From Zoroaster sp. YZ-2022 (taxonomy: Eukaryota; Echinodermata; Asteroidea; Forcipulatida; Zoroasteridae), in the NCBI GenBank assembly GCA_029582265.1, contig CM055831.1:23450682-23514681 (forward strand): DNA of 64,000 nt, in the 5' to 3' direction. Positions 11,366 through 22,352 of the stretch are shown in pieces (position 1 is the first letter of the stretch; every line of letters begins with the position of its first letter). The position numbers and the translations under genes are program-made. The notes under the pieces were generated by a model. The model was given only the letters and a program-made list of their open reading frames with translations. It was not told the DNA's origin and made no database searches.

Positions 11366-11750
11366 GGGCCCAATTTCATAGAGCTGCGAAGCAGAAAATT
11401 TTGCTAAGCAAATATTTTTGCTGTAAGCAATATAAAACAGACTACCAGCCAAAATGCATACATTTTGTATGAAAGTTTGGCTGGTAACCAAAGACATTTG
11501 CTAAGCAAATATTTTTGCTAAGCAGTATAAAACAGACTACCAGCCAGAATACATACATTTTGTGTGACAGTTTGGCTGGTAACCAAAGAAATTTGCTAAG
11601 CAAATATTTTTGCTAAGCAGTATAAAACAGACTACCAGCCAGAATACATACATTTTGTGTGACAGTTTGGCTGGTAACTAAAGAAATTTGCTAAGCAAAT
11701 TTTTCTGGTAAGCAGTTTTTTCTGGTAAGTAGCTCGATGAAATTGTTCCC
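11366..11750. mobile_element. GCC-1 element with triplicated 95-bp interior
   Basis: Left tip GGGCCCAATTTCATAG; right tip GATGAAATTGTTCCC (decayed). The 95-bp segment beginning ACTACCAGCC occurs at 11441, 11536 and 11631. GCTAAGCAAAT and ATTTGCTTAGC-type words alternate through the body, giving strong self-pairing. Confidence 0.7.
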
Positions 11751-11805
11751 TGGTGTTGGGACCATCTAAATGTGGATTTGATTACTGACTGCAACCTGGG
11801 AGATT

Positions 11806-12045
11806 GTGTCCTTGTGTCAGACACTCTACCATAATTGCTTCTCTCCACCCAGGAGTAAACAGGCCTGTAAGGGCAGATATGGTTGTTGTGTTGCATTATC
11901 CCTGTGAGCCCAGGGAGCTGACATGTTTTCAGTAATGATTTATGGACCTGTTGAAGGGTGGTGTATAATGATAAGCGCCTTGAGCACCAGCTTGGGGATA
12001 CTTAAGTGCATTATACTGTACATGTAAGTCTATGTTATTATTATT
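11806..12045 (+). mobile_element. SINE-L, diverged and 5'-truncated
   Basis: Retains ACCATAATTGCTTCTCTCC, CAGGGAGCTGA, AATGATTTATG and CGCCTTGAGCACCAG in the order of full SINE-L copies, then ends in ATTATTATTA. The tRNA head is missing. Confidence 0.7.
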
Positions 12046-12110
12046 AATTACAGTCATGGGATCACCATACTGCCTGGCAAATTATAATTGGTATATACAT
12101 ACATGTACAA

Positions 12111-12215
12111 GATCAGGAAACCCAGAGGAGAGGAGGCGAAGATGGCGAGATGACATTGCAATATATATGGGAAAAGTATGGCCATGAGAAGCTAGAGACA
12201 GAAAAACCTGGAAGC
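12111..12215 (+). pseudogene. LINE reverse-transcriptase ORF, C-terminal fragment
   Basis: Frame from 12111 reads RSGNPEERRRRWRDDIAIYM, then GKVWP, an in-frame stop, and EARDRKTWKLL. RRRWRDDI followed by ARDRKxWK is the usual C-terminal tail of LINE ORF2 proteins. It is followed by an AT-rich 3' tail that ends in (ATT)n at about 12399-12430. Only the last ~35 codons are present, with a stop, so this is a dead 5'-truncated copy. Confidence 0.7.
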
Positions 12216-12262
12216 TGCTTTTTTTAAATTTATTTTTTTAAATTTATTTATTTTTATTTTTT

Positions 12263-12293
<31 letters not shown>

Positions 12294-12430
12294 TTTTTTT
12301 TACCTAGGTTAATTGTAATTTTATAATTTTTATTTGTACATAATCCGTCTTTAAATTGTGCATCTGAACATTTTTATATGGAACTTGCGCAATATAAATG
12401 TATTATTATTATTATTATTTATTTATTATT
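12216..12430 (+). repeat. LINE 3' tail with (ATTT)n and (ATT)n tracts
   Basis: A TTTATTTATT low-complexity tract at 12220-12300 is followed by a short unique tail ACTTGCGCAATATAAATG and ATT repeats. The last part resembles the SINE-L 3' end (GCGCTATATAAATC plus ATT repeats). Confidence 0.6.
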
Positions 12431-12464
12431 ATTACATCTGACAGTGGATGACAGATCCTAGATG

Positions 12465-12492
12465 AGATGAGATGAGATGAGATGAGATGAGA
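12465..12492. repeat. (GATGA)n microsatellite
   Basis: Five to six copies of GATGA. Confidence 0.85.
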
Positions 12493-12880
12493 CATGTACA
12501 CACTATAAGCAGGAAAACCTGACACAATGTGCAATCGTGCATAATACGTACAACACATGTTGTATGCAACATTTGTATCATATCTTGTACATGAATGTAT
12601 GTTAAATGTTGCTTGAGCCAAGCGCAAAGATTGTACATTAAAAAATAAATTGCATGGCTTGAATTTCATCAAGGTAATTTTCTGTAATTCTCAGGAATTT
12701 GCCCTAATAGTTCCCTTACATCAGATTTAAAGTCTCATTCAGGAAAATAGGCTGGCACTGTTTATGTATTGAGAATCTGCCCTAAGGAATCTAGCCCTAC
12801 GGATGCCTGTGACATGATACAATGTACGCCGGTGCATATAGTTCGTTGCTCTATGTGCATGTACATGTATGTCTATAATA

Positions 12881-13136
12881 CACTCACTGGCCATAAGTAT
12901 TGCAACATTGAAATTCACACCAAAGTTCAGTTTGGAGAACTGTGTTACAATAATTTATTTTATTTTATTTACACTACTTAAGACTTCTTGAAAGTGCCTG
13001 TGTTTTGAAGTCAATGTTCTTTTTTACTGTTCTTGCTATGTAATACACGATCGATGAAATCGGATTAAATGATCATCTCACCTGTTACTGTAAAGTGCTA
13101 TTTTGAGCATGTTGCAATACTTTTGGCCAGTGAGTG
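12881..13136. mobile_element. Tc1/mariner-like MITE, 256 bp
   Basis: Terminal inverted repeats CACTCACTGGCCATAAGTAT and ATACTTTTGGCCAGTGAGTG of about 27 bp, flanked by TA on both sides. TA duplication and this tip type are characteristic of Tc1/mariner elements. There is no transposase; one copy in the window. Confidence 0.8.
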
Positions 13137-13816
13137 TATAATGTGATCCCTTACAGTGGATGTGAATGTATCCCCCTAGAGGACTGGCCATAATGTCATA
13201 ATGTATCGAGTGCATGTGGCATGCATTTTTGACAAGAACCCGACATGCATTTTTGAAAAGAACCGGACATACATCTGGAATCTTGGGAGGGGTACAATGT
13301 GACAGCTTTCCTGTGTAAATCTGTTGACATTCAAGTAAAGGTACAATTCCTGTGTTCGGCCTCTAATCTCCAGGATGTCATGGTGTTTGCGAAAGCAAAA
13401 TAACTGGGGGGGGGGGGGGGGTAACTGTACGATATCTAAGCCTTGAGTTTTGTTCCTGAATGGGTGAGGCAATTTCTTCATGATAAAGGGCACTCCCATT
13501 AACAAGTCAAACTGTTAATGGGAACTTTTCACCAAGGAAAATATCAGGAGGGAACAGCCAAAAGGTGGTGTTTATGTCTGGCAATCATTTCTGTCAAATG
13601 ACCTTATAATGGCAGCTGTGCACAGATACAGTCTTTGTTATGTCATTAGTGATCTTTGCTATCAAGCAGCTCTGCAATTCTGCTTGCCTCCCTGAATATC
13701 AAGGTCTTATGGTCCCCCTTGAATTAAATTCAGTCCGATTGAAAATTCCATACTACATGTACATTCAATATGTAGAGATGTTTTTGCAAGAATACAACAA
13801 GAAACAAAATAGGAAC
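13137..13816. other. Unassigned non-coding stretch
   Basis: A run of about 16 G at 13406-13422 is the only notable feature. ORFs here lack recognisable domains. Confidence 0.35.
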
Positions 13817-13906
13817 TTAACCCTAACTCCCTAAGCATTGTTACTGAACAATAAAAATCCTTCAAAATCCTCCAACTGCCTTTGTTGTCTAGGGAGTTAG
13901 GGTTAA
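13817..13906 (+). mobile_element. Minimal TTAA-A-type MITE, 90 bp
   Basis: TTAACCCTAACTCCCTAAG at the left, CTAGGGAGTTAGGGTTAA at the right, and barely 50 bp between. This is the smallest intact element in the window. A left-truncated relative is at 59965-60024. Confidence 0.8.
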
Positions 13907-13917
13907 TGAAGCCTAAC

Positions 13918-14506
13918 TTAACCCTAACTCCCTAGGCACATTTGCTTACACATAACCTGAATCCTTCCTAACTCCCTAGGCCCATTTGCTTACACATAAC
14001 CTGAATCCTTCCTAACTCCCTAGGCCCATTTGCTTACACATAACCTGAATCCTTCCTAACTCCCTAGGCCCATTTGCTTACACATAACCTGAATCCTTCC
14101 TAACTCCCTAGGCCCATTTGCTTACACATAACCTGAATCCTTCCTAACTCCCTAGGCCCATTTGCTTACACATAACCTGAATCCTCCAAAATCCTTCAGC
14201 AGTAAAGCAAGCACATGACATGTATGCACACATGTGATTCTAATCTGTGATACATGTACATGGCCAGGGACCCTCCCTGCAGGCATGGAGCAATAAACAG
14301 TGTCCACTGACCCAAGCACTGACCTTGCAATCACTACAACAAACATGGATGTACATGTACCATGGAAAGGCAAGTATGCCTAATAACCTCAATCCTCCAG
14401 AATCCTTCACTTTTAAATAGCAAAGAGCATGTAGCATGTAACCTCAATCCTTCAAAATCCTTCACTTTAGCAAAGAGGATTTTGGAGGATTTGGGAAGGT
14501 TTGGGA
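13918..14506 (-). mobile_element. TTAA-A element with six-fold amplified left end
   Basis: Starts TTAACCCTAACTCCCTAGG. The first 44 bp then repeat about six times (to about 14190) before the normal body. The right tip is decayed (GGGAAGGTTTGGGAATG). It starts 11 bp after the 90-bp element. Confidence 0.8.
13920..14190. repeat. 44-bp tandem array of the TTAA-A terminus
   Basis: The 44-bp unit contains CCCTAGGCCCATTTGC and ACACATAACCTGAATCC. It is the same unit as the arrays at 27.1, 34.2 and 48.1 kb. Confidence 0.85.
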
Positions 14507-15042
14507 ATGTACGTAAATGGATTAAATCATGGCATGGAGGCATTTTTGGGAATTAACCAAACCTTATATTGAAATGCCTAAGAAAATAAGAACAAACATT
14601 AGCAAAAAAAAACCAAGACACAACACAAAGAAACCACACAATGAAGTACACATACATACATGTATATAGGTCATGTCAAAATAAGGGATCATGAAACCAA
14701 CACATAGAACCATTGTCAAGTGTTTTTACTTTGACTACACGACCTGGGTGAGGCAAGCTGAGATATGTACCTGTATAAAAAGAAAATACTGCTAACACCA
14801 CAGAATAACATGCAGCAAGTGTACTGCTTTGATGGACAGAATCAATTTTTATTTACTCCTCAAGGTCAAGTGTACAGTTACGTGAAGCTACATTGGCAAT
14901 GTAGCATTTATTTACCTCATCATTGTATTCTGATTTTATTTTATAATTTATCAATCTGTTTGGCACTTTCTTTTACTGGAGGTGATATGAAAAACCTGGA
15001 TAATTTCCAAGATGCACCTGTACTTATGTACATGTAAGTGTT
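14507..15042. other. Unassigned non-coding stretch
   Basis: No gene recognised. Confidence 0.35.
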
Positions 15043-15236
15043 GCAAATCCGTCCAATTCCACCGGCTGCTTTTGTTGGATTCAGGACTGTGTATAGCCAA
15101 GCCATGGATGCTTTGCATTTGCTACTGTACCAAATCCATCAAAGTCCAACAATTGGGGTACCTTTTTTACTGCATGTTGATGGATTTTGGCGGATTTGGG
15201 ATGGTTTCTAGCCCAAAATGCCTGGGAGTTAGGAAT
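15043..15236. mobile_element. Decayed TTAA-B relative
   Basis: The right part GATGGATTTTGGCGGATTTG ... AATGCCTGGGAGTTAGG parallels the TTAA-B end. The left part has CCGTCCAATTCCACC motifs. Terminal TTAA sites are lost. Confidence 0.45.
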
Positions 15237-15552
15237 GAAGCCAGTATTGACTGTTAATATTGGTGCCCACGCACACAGTTTGTACCAAGGTGAAAAACAA
15301 CCAACCAAAACCAAAGTGTCCACATCCCCTAACCACAGAGGAAGGAACGCAAGCCCTCAACAACTACAACGCCCTCTCATCTTACCAAACTCACCAAATT
15401 GTGTATTACACATACATGTACACGTATACGCGTGTAGTATAATTACTGTGTTCAGGGTGGTTCTATCAGAGCAAAGCTAGAGAACATATTTGGTAAATAT
15501 CTCTAGTATAGAACTGGTAAATCAAAAACGACCAAAGAGTCAAATTTGAAAT

Positions 15553-16274
15553 TTAACCCTGCTACACATAGAGGCCACGCCCAACCACTAAATTTCCATA
15601 TGTTGTACACATAATAATAATAATGTGGACTTCTATAGCGTGCATTACATTATTAGCCCTGCTCATCAGGCTCATAAATCATTCCTGAAACCATCTCAGC
15701 TCCCCGGGGAGTATACAGCTCAATTGCTGCCATTTCAGTGCATATAGGGCTAATCAAACACAACAACCAACTCTGCCCTCACAGGTACCCATTTACCCCT
15801 GGGTAGAGAGAAGCAATTATGGTAAAGTGTCTTCTTCAAGGACACAAGCACCCCGGTCGCGGCTGGGATTCGAACCCACATTCTGACGACTCAGCCATCA
15901 GAACACAAATCCGATGCGTTAAACCGCTCGACCATGGCATATTAGCCACACAAACCCTTGTAAGTAATCTTTTATGTAATAACTCTGAGGCCACTGGAGA
16001 CCACTGTAAAAAAAACTATCATTGGGATTTTCAGCAGTTATTTTGTAAACACAGACTCTCAAGAGTAAGCCACCACCAGCCACTGAGACTGGAACATAAT
16101 AGTATGCCCTTCAGTACATGTACATCAATCACAAACCACTAAAACCAACAGACACCTGAGGTATTATGTTACTATGCAGTATAGCCATTAGGAGCCACTG
16201 CCTTCCATAGCAATGGCTTGGAGTGGCCTCAATGGTTTGTTCATAAATTTGCACTGATAGTAGGAGGGTAAACT
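15553..16274 (-). mobile_element. TTAA-C copy split by a SINE
   Basis: The left tip TTAACCCTGCTACACATAG with AGAGGCCACGCCC, and the right end GGAGTGGCCTCAATGG ... GTAGGAGGGTAA, match TTAA-C (compare 51445-51766). An antisense SINE-L occupies about 15609-15952, separating the two parts. Confidence 0.65.
15609..15952 (-). mobile_element. SINE-L (tRNA-derived), antisense copy
   Basis: Starts with the (AAT)n complement of the SINE tail and ends with the tRNA-like head (complement of B-box GGTTCGAATCC at about 15868-15878). The order of conserved blocks is the reverse of the copy at 31245. Confidence 0.8.
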
Positions 16275-16446
16275 TACTTGATGAGTATCAATCTTCCCTG
16301 GTAATAATTTTGTACTATGTAGGTGCTATAATTTTAAATAAAAATTACAGTTATTGCCAATATGTTAATTGGAAAGAGCACTTGTTCTTTTAATTCCACA
16401 TAAAAATATATACAACATAAATGTTCAATTTTTTGGTTAACAACAC

Positions 16447-16644
16447 CAGGGGCAGATATAGGGTTTTGAAAATGGTGGTGGTGGTGGTGGTGGGGGGGGG
16501 GGGCACATGGCAAGGGCGAGGGCACACTGACAAGAAAAGGAGGGGGGGTGGCACAAAAAATATGATAAATTAAGATGCATTGGCGATAAAAAAAACAAGA
16601 GGGGGGCACATGGACTCCTTTGCAAACTCCTGGATCTGCCAATG
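16447..16644. mobile_element. hAT-like MITE with exact 8-bp duplication AACAACAC
   Basis: AACAACAC occurs at 16439-16446 and 16645-16652. The tips are CAGGGGCAGATATAGG and CCTGGATCTGCCAATG. CAGGGG tips with an 8-bp duplication are diagnostic of hAT elements. The interior has a (GGT)n and G-rich run. SINE-L begins within 15 bp of the right duplication. Confidence 0.85.
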
Positions 16645-16656
16645 AACAACACAATT

Positions 16657-16987
16657 AGAGTGTCGTGGCCGAGCGGTCTAGCTTACCGGACTCAAGTTCT
16701 GGTGTTAGCAGCAGAATGTGGGTTCGAATCCCGGCCGTGACACTTGTGTCCTTGAGCAAGACACTTAACCATAATTGCTTCTCTCCACCCAGGGATTAAA
16801 TGGGTACCTGTGAGGGCAGAGTTGGTTGATTAGCCCTATATGCGCTGTAATGGCAGCAATTAAGCTGTATACTCCCCAGGGAGCTGAGATGGTTTCAGGA
16901 ATGATTTATGAGCCTTATGATCCTTATGAGCAGGGGTAATAATATAATGCGCCTTGAGCACCACTCAGTTGGTGGATATTATTATTA
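16657..16987 (+). mobile_element. SINE-L, full-length, tRNA-Leu-like head
   Basis: The head GTCGTGGCCGAGCGGTCTAG contains an A-box. A CTCAAGT anticodon loop (CAA, leucine type) and B-box GGTTCGAATCC follow. The body then runs ACCATAATTGCTTCTCTCC, CAGGGAGCTGAGATGG and CGCCTTGAGCACC to an ATT tail. Transcription by Pol III from the internal promoter is the known mode for such SINEs. Confidence 0.85.
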
Positions 16988-17953
16988 CAATGAATTAAGC
17001 ATTTATACAGACAGTTTTGCCAATGTTAACCAATGTTGTTCTGGACCTCATGAACAAAGTTTTGTCAAAAATTACACAAGTGAATCATCAGCATGTAGCC
17101 AACCACTATGTCCATGAGCGAACCATTCACAATTATGTAATGACTAGTAATGGCGTGGGTTAGGCCTCCCATCCTGCTCCCCAGACTACATGGTATGGGA
17201 CTGCCCAACCAACTGGTCAACCAACTGTTAACAAACTTGATGTAAACTTGTTTCTCTTCTAGAATACTAAATATTCCTCATTGTTCATTGTTTAAAGAAC
17301 CTGTCAGATCTGATACTTTGGCATTTTGACAAGATCAAGTGTCATTGTCATGATCCAATCCACAGTTAGTTCTTGTTGCCCAATCTACAGCTCAAAACAT
17401 CTCTGATATCCTTTGATACTGACATGAAGCCTACAGGTGCATAATAAATACAACCTGTAGGCCTACTCCCAAACAAAGACATAAAATGGTAATTCCTTTA
17501 TAAACACCCAATCACCTGAGAAAAACAACCCTATTTTGACATTGTTTGCAGACTTAGTGGTTTTCCAGTGAGCTGAAGAGGCTCCATTCCTTCCAAAACC
17601 ACAAACATACCACAGCTTATGGGCTATATAACATTTTCAGGAGAAAGTGCATACAATTTAGTTTTTAGGCCGTGGATTTTTTTAAAGGCGATTTCTTCAA
17701 ACTGTTTACTTTAGATCTGTAATTGAACAGAAATAAAAACTCTGTGGCAGTTGCATTCTTTGGGGGTTGTCAGTCAAAATGGCTTGTCAGTGGGACAAGC
17801 TGTTCCAGCTGAAGTGGCAAATACCTTGGCGGATGCCAGTGACATGTAGCACTGGCAAACAGCTTCCAGGAGTTATTTATAGCCGCCATCCTAAATATGA
17901 ACTGTGGTAATACCAATAAAACTAAATGATCAAATATGTACTTTTTTGTTTGG
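16988..17953. other. Unassigned non-coding stretch
   Basis: Nearly 1 kb with no recognised repeat or gene and no obvious coding signal. Confidence 0.35.
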
Positions 17954-18304
17954 ATGGGGGGGGGGGGGAGAGGAGAGGAGAGGGGGGAGAGGAGAGGAGA
18001 GGAGGGGATGGGGAGAGATGGGGGAAGAATGTGGGAAGAATGGTGGGAAGAATGGTGGGAAGAATGGGGGAGGGGAGGGGAGGGAAGGGGGAGGGGAGGG
18101 AAGGGGGAGAGGAGGGAAGGGGGAGAGGAGGGAAGGGAAGGGGGAGAGGAAGGAAGGGAAGGGGGAGAGGAGGGAAGGGAAGGGGGAGAGGAGGGAAGGG
18201 AAGGGGGAGAGGAGGGAAGGGAAGGGGGAGGGATGGGGGAAGGGATGATGGGGGGGAGGATGAAGGGGGAGGAGGATGGGGGGAGGAGGATGGGGGGGGG
18301 GGGC
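17954..18304. repeat. Polypurine tract, G/A only, ~350 bp
   Basis: The + strand is almost purely G and A, built of GGGGAGAGGAGGGAAGGGAAG-like 21-bp units after an initial GGTGGGAAGAAT segment. G-run density supports quadruplex or triplex potential. ORFs in several frames here are products of base bias. Confidence 0.9.
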
Positions 18305-18902
18305 TACAGCAAGTCAAAATCTGTTGATCCATAGAGCTAGGATGATTGAACTAGCTCCCCAACAGTTTTATCCAGAAAATGTTTAAAACTTTTTAACATG
18401 TCTGCATTTTCCACAAAAATAGATTGTCTAGTCATTTGTCTACTATGCCTGAACGGTACATGTATGTAGATTAGATTAACTGTTCAGGCATAGCATATTG
18501 CATTTTAATACCCACATACCATAGAAGTGCATGATACCATGCATGATAATATTCTGTCAAACAGGGTAGCATGGTCCATGGTTACATCATATACATATAC
18601 ATGTATGTACTGTACATATACATATGTACATGTTGTTGCTAGTCTGTTAACACCCTTTAAAAAAAAGGTCCTAGGCTTACCTGCTTAATACTTAATAGGA
18701 GTGATGATATTTAAACAAAATAAACTGGTGGGTGGTCTACATACACTGTATGCAGTTAATAAATGAAGGCAATAAATCAGTAAATTCCCTCTCTTCACAA
18801 CTCTGTTCCGCATGTCTGGCCTTGTCATGCTTTGCCTACTCCAGAAAATTGACAATTTGAATAGATATTTTCAAGGTAAAATTGAACCCAAGTTAAGTGT
18901 GC
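18305..18902. other. Unassigned non-coding stretch
   Basis: Includes a TACATGTA/CATATACATG run at 18590-18635 and a short inverted pair (AGTCATTTGTCTACTATGCC / GGCATAGCATATTG) near 18430-18500. No gene. Confidence 0.35.
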
Positions 18903-19255
18903 TTGTAAAGGCAGTGCACACCATTGTGGTAATTACCCCCATTACAAAATTACTGAATCATTATCTAAAGCCCCCTTGATGTGAAGTTGGTAATGGTACC
19001 TATCATCCTAAGAAATGACTCCGTCTAACCTGTTTTCGACTTGTTTTCACAAATAATGAAATACTAGTAGACATCTGCACTGGTGATCGTTTGCTATAAA
19101 AATCAGTAAAGCATTTGATTTGAGCAACAACAAAACTACTGTATGTGAATTTTTACAGTCTCGTACAGTAATAGTGAACAAATTCAAACTTTTACATAAA
19201 GTTTGGATGTATGTAATTTAAAGCAAGTACACCTAATAACTTTTCAGTTTATTTC
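18903..19255. mobile_element. Probable decayed TTAA-H copy
   Basis: CCCTTGATGTGAAGTTGGTAATGGTACC and ATTATCTAAAGC at 18950-19005 are shared with other TTAA-H interiors. The ends are not clear. Confidence 0.4.
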
Positions 19256-19261
19256 AATGTA

Positions 19262-19637
19262 TTAACCCTCCTACTGTTTGACCATTTGAAACCATTCAAA
19301 ATTTCCACTTACCAAAATGCCCATTGGTTTTGTACACACATGGTGATACCATTTGAACAGTGTTGGTAGCAAGCTTTACTACCATTCAAATCCATTCAAA
19401 TGCATAGAGGGTCCATTGTTTCACCACTTAGAAGTATCCAAACAAGGTTTTGTATTAGCTGTACTACCATTTGGAAAGATCCAAACAAGGTTTTGTGTTA
19501 GCTGACCTACCATTCAAAACCATTTGAGGGAAATCAATACTGTACACAGTTATTTCACCATTCAAAACCACAAAAGCGAATGGTTTCAAATGGTGGATCA
19601 ACTTGTATGAAAAAGTGACCAGAAGGAGAAGGGTTAA
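19262..19637 (-). mobile_element. TTAA-D element, reverse orientation
   Basis: TTAACCCTCCTACTGTTTG at the left and AGAAGGGTTAA at the right. The body is the reverse complement of the copy at 44318-44692, with repeated ACCATTCAAA / TTTGAATGGT-type words. Confidence 0.85.
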
Positions 19638-19785
19638 TAGAAAATAACGTTTAGATGTTCATATTGATTCCAATGTGGAATTTACATCTCTGGAGGACAC
19701 AAATTTCCAAAATAATTTGTTAAATTGTACAGCATCTGAGACAACAATTTTACACCAATTAAATTTTATGATCATTTAAATTTTT

Positions 19786-20562
19786 TGAGGCCTCCCAGCG
19801 AAACCTAGAAAACCTATAAAAACCTACAGTGAATTCCAAAATGGGAACCGTTATTTCCCCCAAAAAAACCTATATTAACCTATAAAAACCTATATTTTTA
19901 ATCTTTGGCAACACATTTTCAACTTCCTCATAAAATCCTCGTGGCTTTGAAGAAAATTACTTCCAAAGTATAAAGGGAAGAAGCCAAAACGGCAGCCTCC
20001 CAGCGAAACCTAGAAAACCTATAAAAACCTATATTTCAAAATGGGAACCATTATTTCCCCCAAAAAACCTATAAAAACCTATATTTCAAAATGGGAACCA
20101 TTATTTCCCAAAAAAAACCTATAAAAACCTATATTTCAAAATGGGAACCATTATTTCCCCCCAAAAACCTATAATATTTCAAAATGGGATTTTTTATTTC
20201 CCCAAAAAAACCTATAAAAACCTATATTTGTAATCTCCTGTACAACACATTTTCAACTTCCTCATAAAATCCTCATGGCTTTGAAGAAAATTTCTTCCTA
20301 AGTATAAAGAGATGAAGCCAAAACAGTAGCCAAACAATGACATACCCTACCAGACAGGGTATGGGGTAATGTACTTTGTTGCAAAAAGTACTCAGAAGGT
20401 TGGCAATTTACCAAAAAGCATTTACTTAACACTGCATAATCATGGGAAATAACCTATAAAAGCCTATATTTTGGCATTTGGTAAATCTAAAATAACCTAT
20501 TTTTTGCTTTAAAAACCTATTTAAAAACCTATATTTGGTAGATTAGGCACCGGGAGGCCTTG
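19786..20562. mobile_element. Element built of ACCTATAAAA iterations
   Basis: Bounded by GAGGCCTCCCAGCG and CACCGGGAGGCCTT inverted tips. The interior repeats AACCTATAAAAACCTATAT about fifteen times, separated by TTCAAAATGGGAACC. The left tip with its first 35 bp is duplicated internally at 19995. No coding. Superfamily unassigned. Confidence 0.65.
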
Positions 20563-21288
20563 AATACAAAATAAGCTCTGCGTGAAAGGACACCAATGTT
20601 TGAGACTGTCCTTGAGAGATTGTCTCAAACATTGAGAGAATTTGGACTTCAGAGGGTCTGTGAAATAACCATTTACCAATTGTGTATTCTTGCTGTGTAA
20701 AAAGTCAGTGATTGACCTTGTCATGTACATGGTTCATTTGCGATGAGGCATTCTTCTGTTTGCACTGTAACAATTGTATATATTTTACTTACAATGAAAC
20801 AATCCAAGATGAAAACAAAGAAATGTTAAGCCATGATTATGTACAGAAAAGTGCAGAAAAAACAAGAATCCTAACTTCCTCAGCGCCTGATCTCTGACTA
20901 ATTACTAGATACGGCTGTCTAGTCGTCTGGAGGTCTGATGGTGGTCTGCCAGTGTCTGACCAACTGTTGTCACAATTGTTCACAATATCCTGTGGGCTTT
21001 GCTAGTACATATCTCCACATAACAACCGCTGGGATTCATGTTGCCATCAATGGGACTCAGAAGCCATTCAACCGTTTCAGTTAAAAGTGGCTAGACGGTC
21101 AGGTAGTCATTCTTTGTAAGCCCCTTGAAACGTGTGTGTAGACTGCCCCTGTAGAGGGCGCTTTCCTTTTTTACAGAGCTTGTGTGAGAGAGATACATGT
21201 ATATAGTTTGGCATCTTGTCAGACTTGGATGCTGTCACTGCACATTTCACAAAACAAGGAAAATGTTTCCTAATGTTGTTTTAATATT
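20563..21288. other. Unassigned non-coding stretch
   Basis: Contains a small inverted pair (CAATGTTTGAGACTGTC / GATTGTCTCAAACATTG) at 20593-20632. No gene. Confidence 0.35.
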
Positions 21289-21296
21289 GGTAGCAC

Positions 21297-21836
21297 TAGG
21301 GCTGTGCGTTTTCGGATATTTTTGGAACCGGATATCCGAAATCAAGAAACTTCGGATACCTGGATACCCGTTTTAATTTTCAATTTCAACAACACCTTTT
21401 TTATTAATAGCGCAACAATTAATGTGGACGTTCCCTATAATAATATCCCCTCTATTAACAGCTCATGGCACACACTCCCAGTGCAGACATAAAGCATGCA
21501 CTAATCCAACAACTGCAAACATTGTATCATGCTAAATCAGTTGGAGGAAAGTGTGTGGAAACTGTCTGCAAAATACTACAAAGGTGGTATCTAGCTACAA
21601 GTTCTACCTTCTAGTGGTATCTAGTGTAATCTCTTGAATCTCTTCAATCTCTTCTTGACAAAATCAAATTGTAAAAAGTGTAAACATTACATTATTCAAG
21701 AGTCACAGATTTCTTTTGGCACCGCTCAAATGTTAAGTCCGAATTTTTAAAAGTCGTTTACGGGTAAATGGAACTGAAAAATGGAACCGGGTAATGACAG
21801 TATCAGTCGGGTATCCGGGTACCCGGCACAGCCTTA
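21297..21836. mobile_element. hAT-A MITE with exact 8-bp duplication GGTAGCAC
   Basis: GGTAGCAC flanks both sides (21289-21296 and 21837-21844). The tips are TAGGGCTGTGCGTTTTCGG and CCCGGCACAGCCTTA. The subterminal regions repeat GGATACC / GGTATCC words. 540 bp, the longest of the hAT-A copies. Confidence 0.9.
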
Positions 21837-22040
21837 GGTAGCACACCAGTATGTCAATCTAGAGGTTGCAGATTTCAGTCCTGCTTCAATTTCTTTCTTT
21901 TTTCACTTACATGTATGAACATGTATGTAGTCAGGCAGTCACTTTCCCTTGTGATATATTTCATTAGATAGATTTGTTTTCATTGTCAAAGTGTACCAAC
22001 AGGGTTTTACTTGCGTGGATTTTAAAACAGGGTAATCTCA

Positions 22041-22352
22041 TTAACCCTCCTACAATCAGTGCAATTTTTGAAACAACCCATTCAGGCCACTCCAAGCCAT
22101 TAGCTGTTGCCAGTGGCCTCCTATGGTTACCCTTCTGTGCTCTGTCATACCACTGAGATTACAGGGTAAGGTGGTCTCCCATCGATACATTGCAGGCCAT
22201 ACTAATATGTTCAAACATTTACAGTGGCCTTGGGTGGCACACAGTTGATTTTGTAAGATTACTTGGAAAGGACAGCAGGCTTGTACATGTATGTACTGAC
22301 GGTTGCTCAAGAGCAGAATTTAGTGGATCGGAGTGGCCTCCGTGTGTAGAGG
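22041..22352 (+). mobile_element. TTAA-C element, right end decayed
   Basis: Starts TTAACCCTCCTACAATCAG. The body repeats GGCCACTCC / GGAGTGGCC / GTGGCCTCC. The right tip is GTGTAGAGGCTTCC instead of GTAGGAGGGTTAA. Confidence 0.8.

Noticed and set aside
15819..16142. ORF with Arg/His-rich start
   Set aside because: Begins inside the antisense SINE-L and continues into TTAA-C sequence.
16657..16745. tRNA-Leu gene candidates (also 41833, 42019, 31245, 40742 and others)
   Set aside because: The tRNA-like heads are followed by a shared SINE body and (ATT)n tail and occur in many copies with decayed arms, so they are SINE promoters, not tRNA genes.
17904..18334. Pro/Ser-rich and Gly/Arg/Glu-rich ORFs in several frames
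   Set aside because: Produced by a pure polypurine tract, open in most frames; low complexity.
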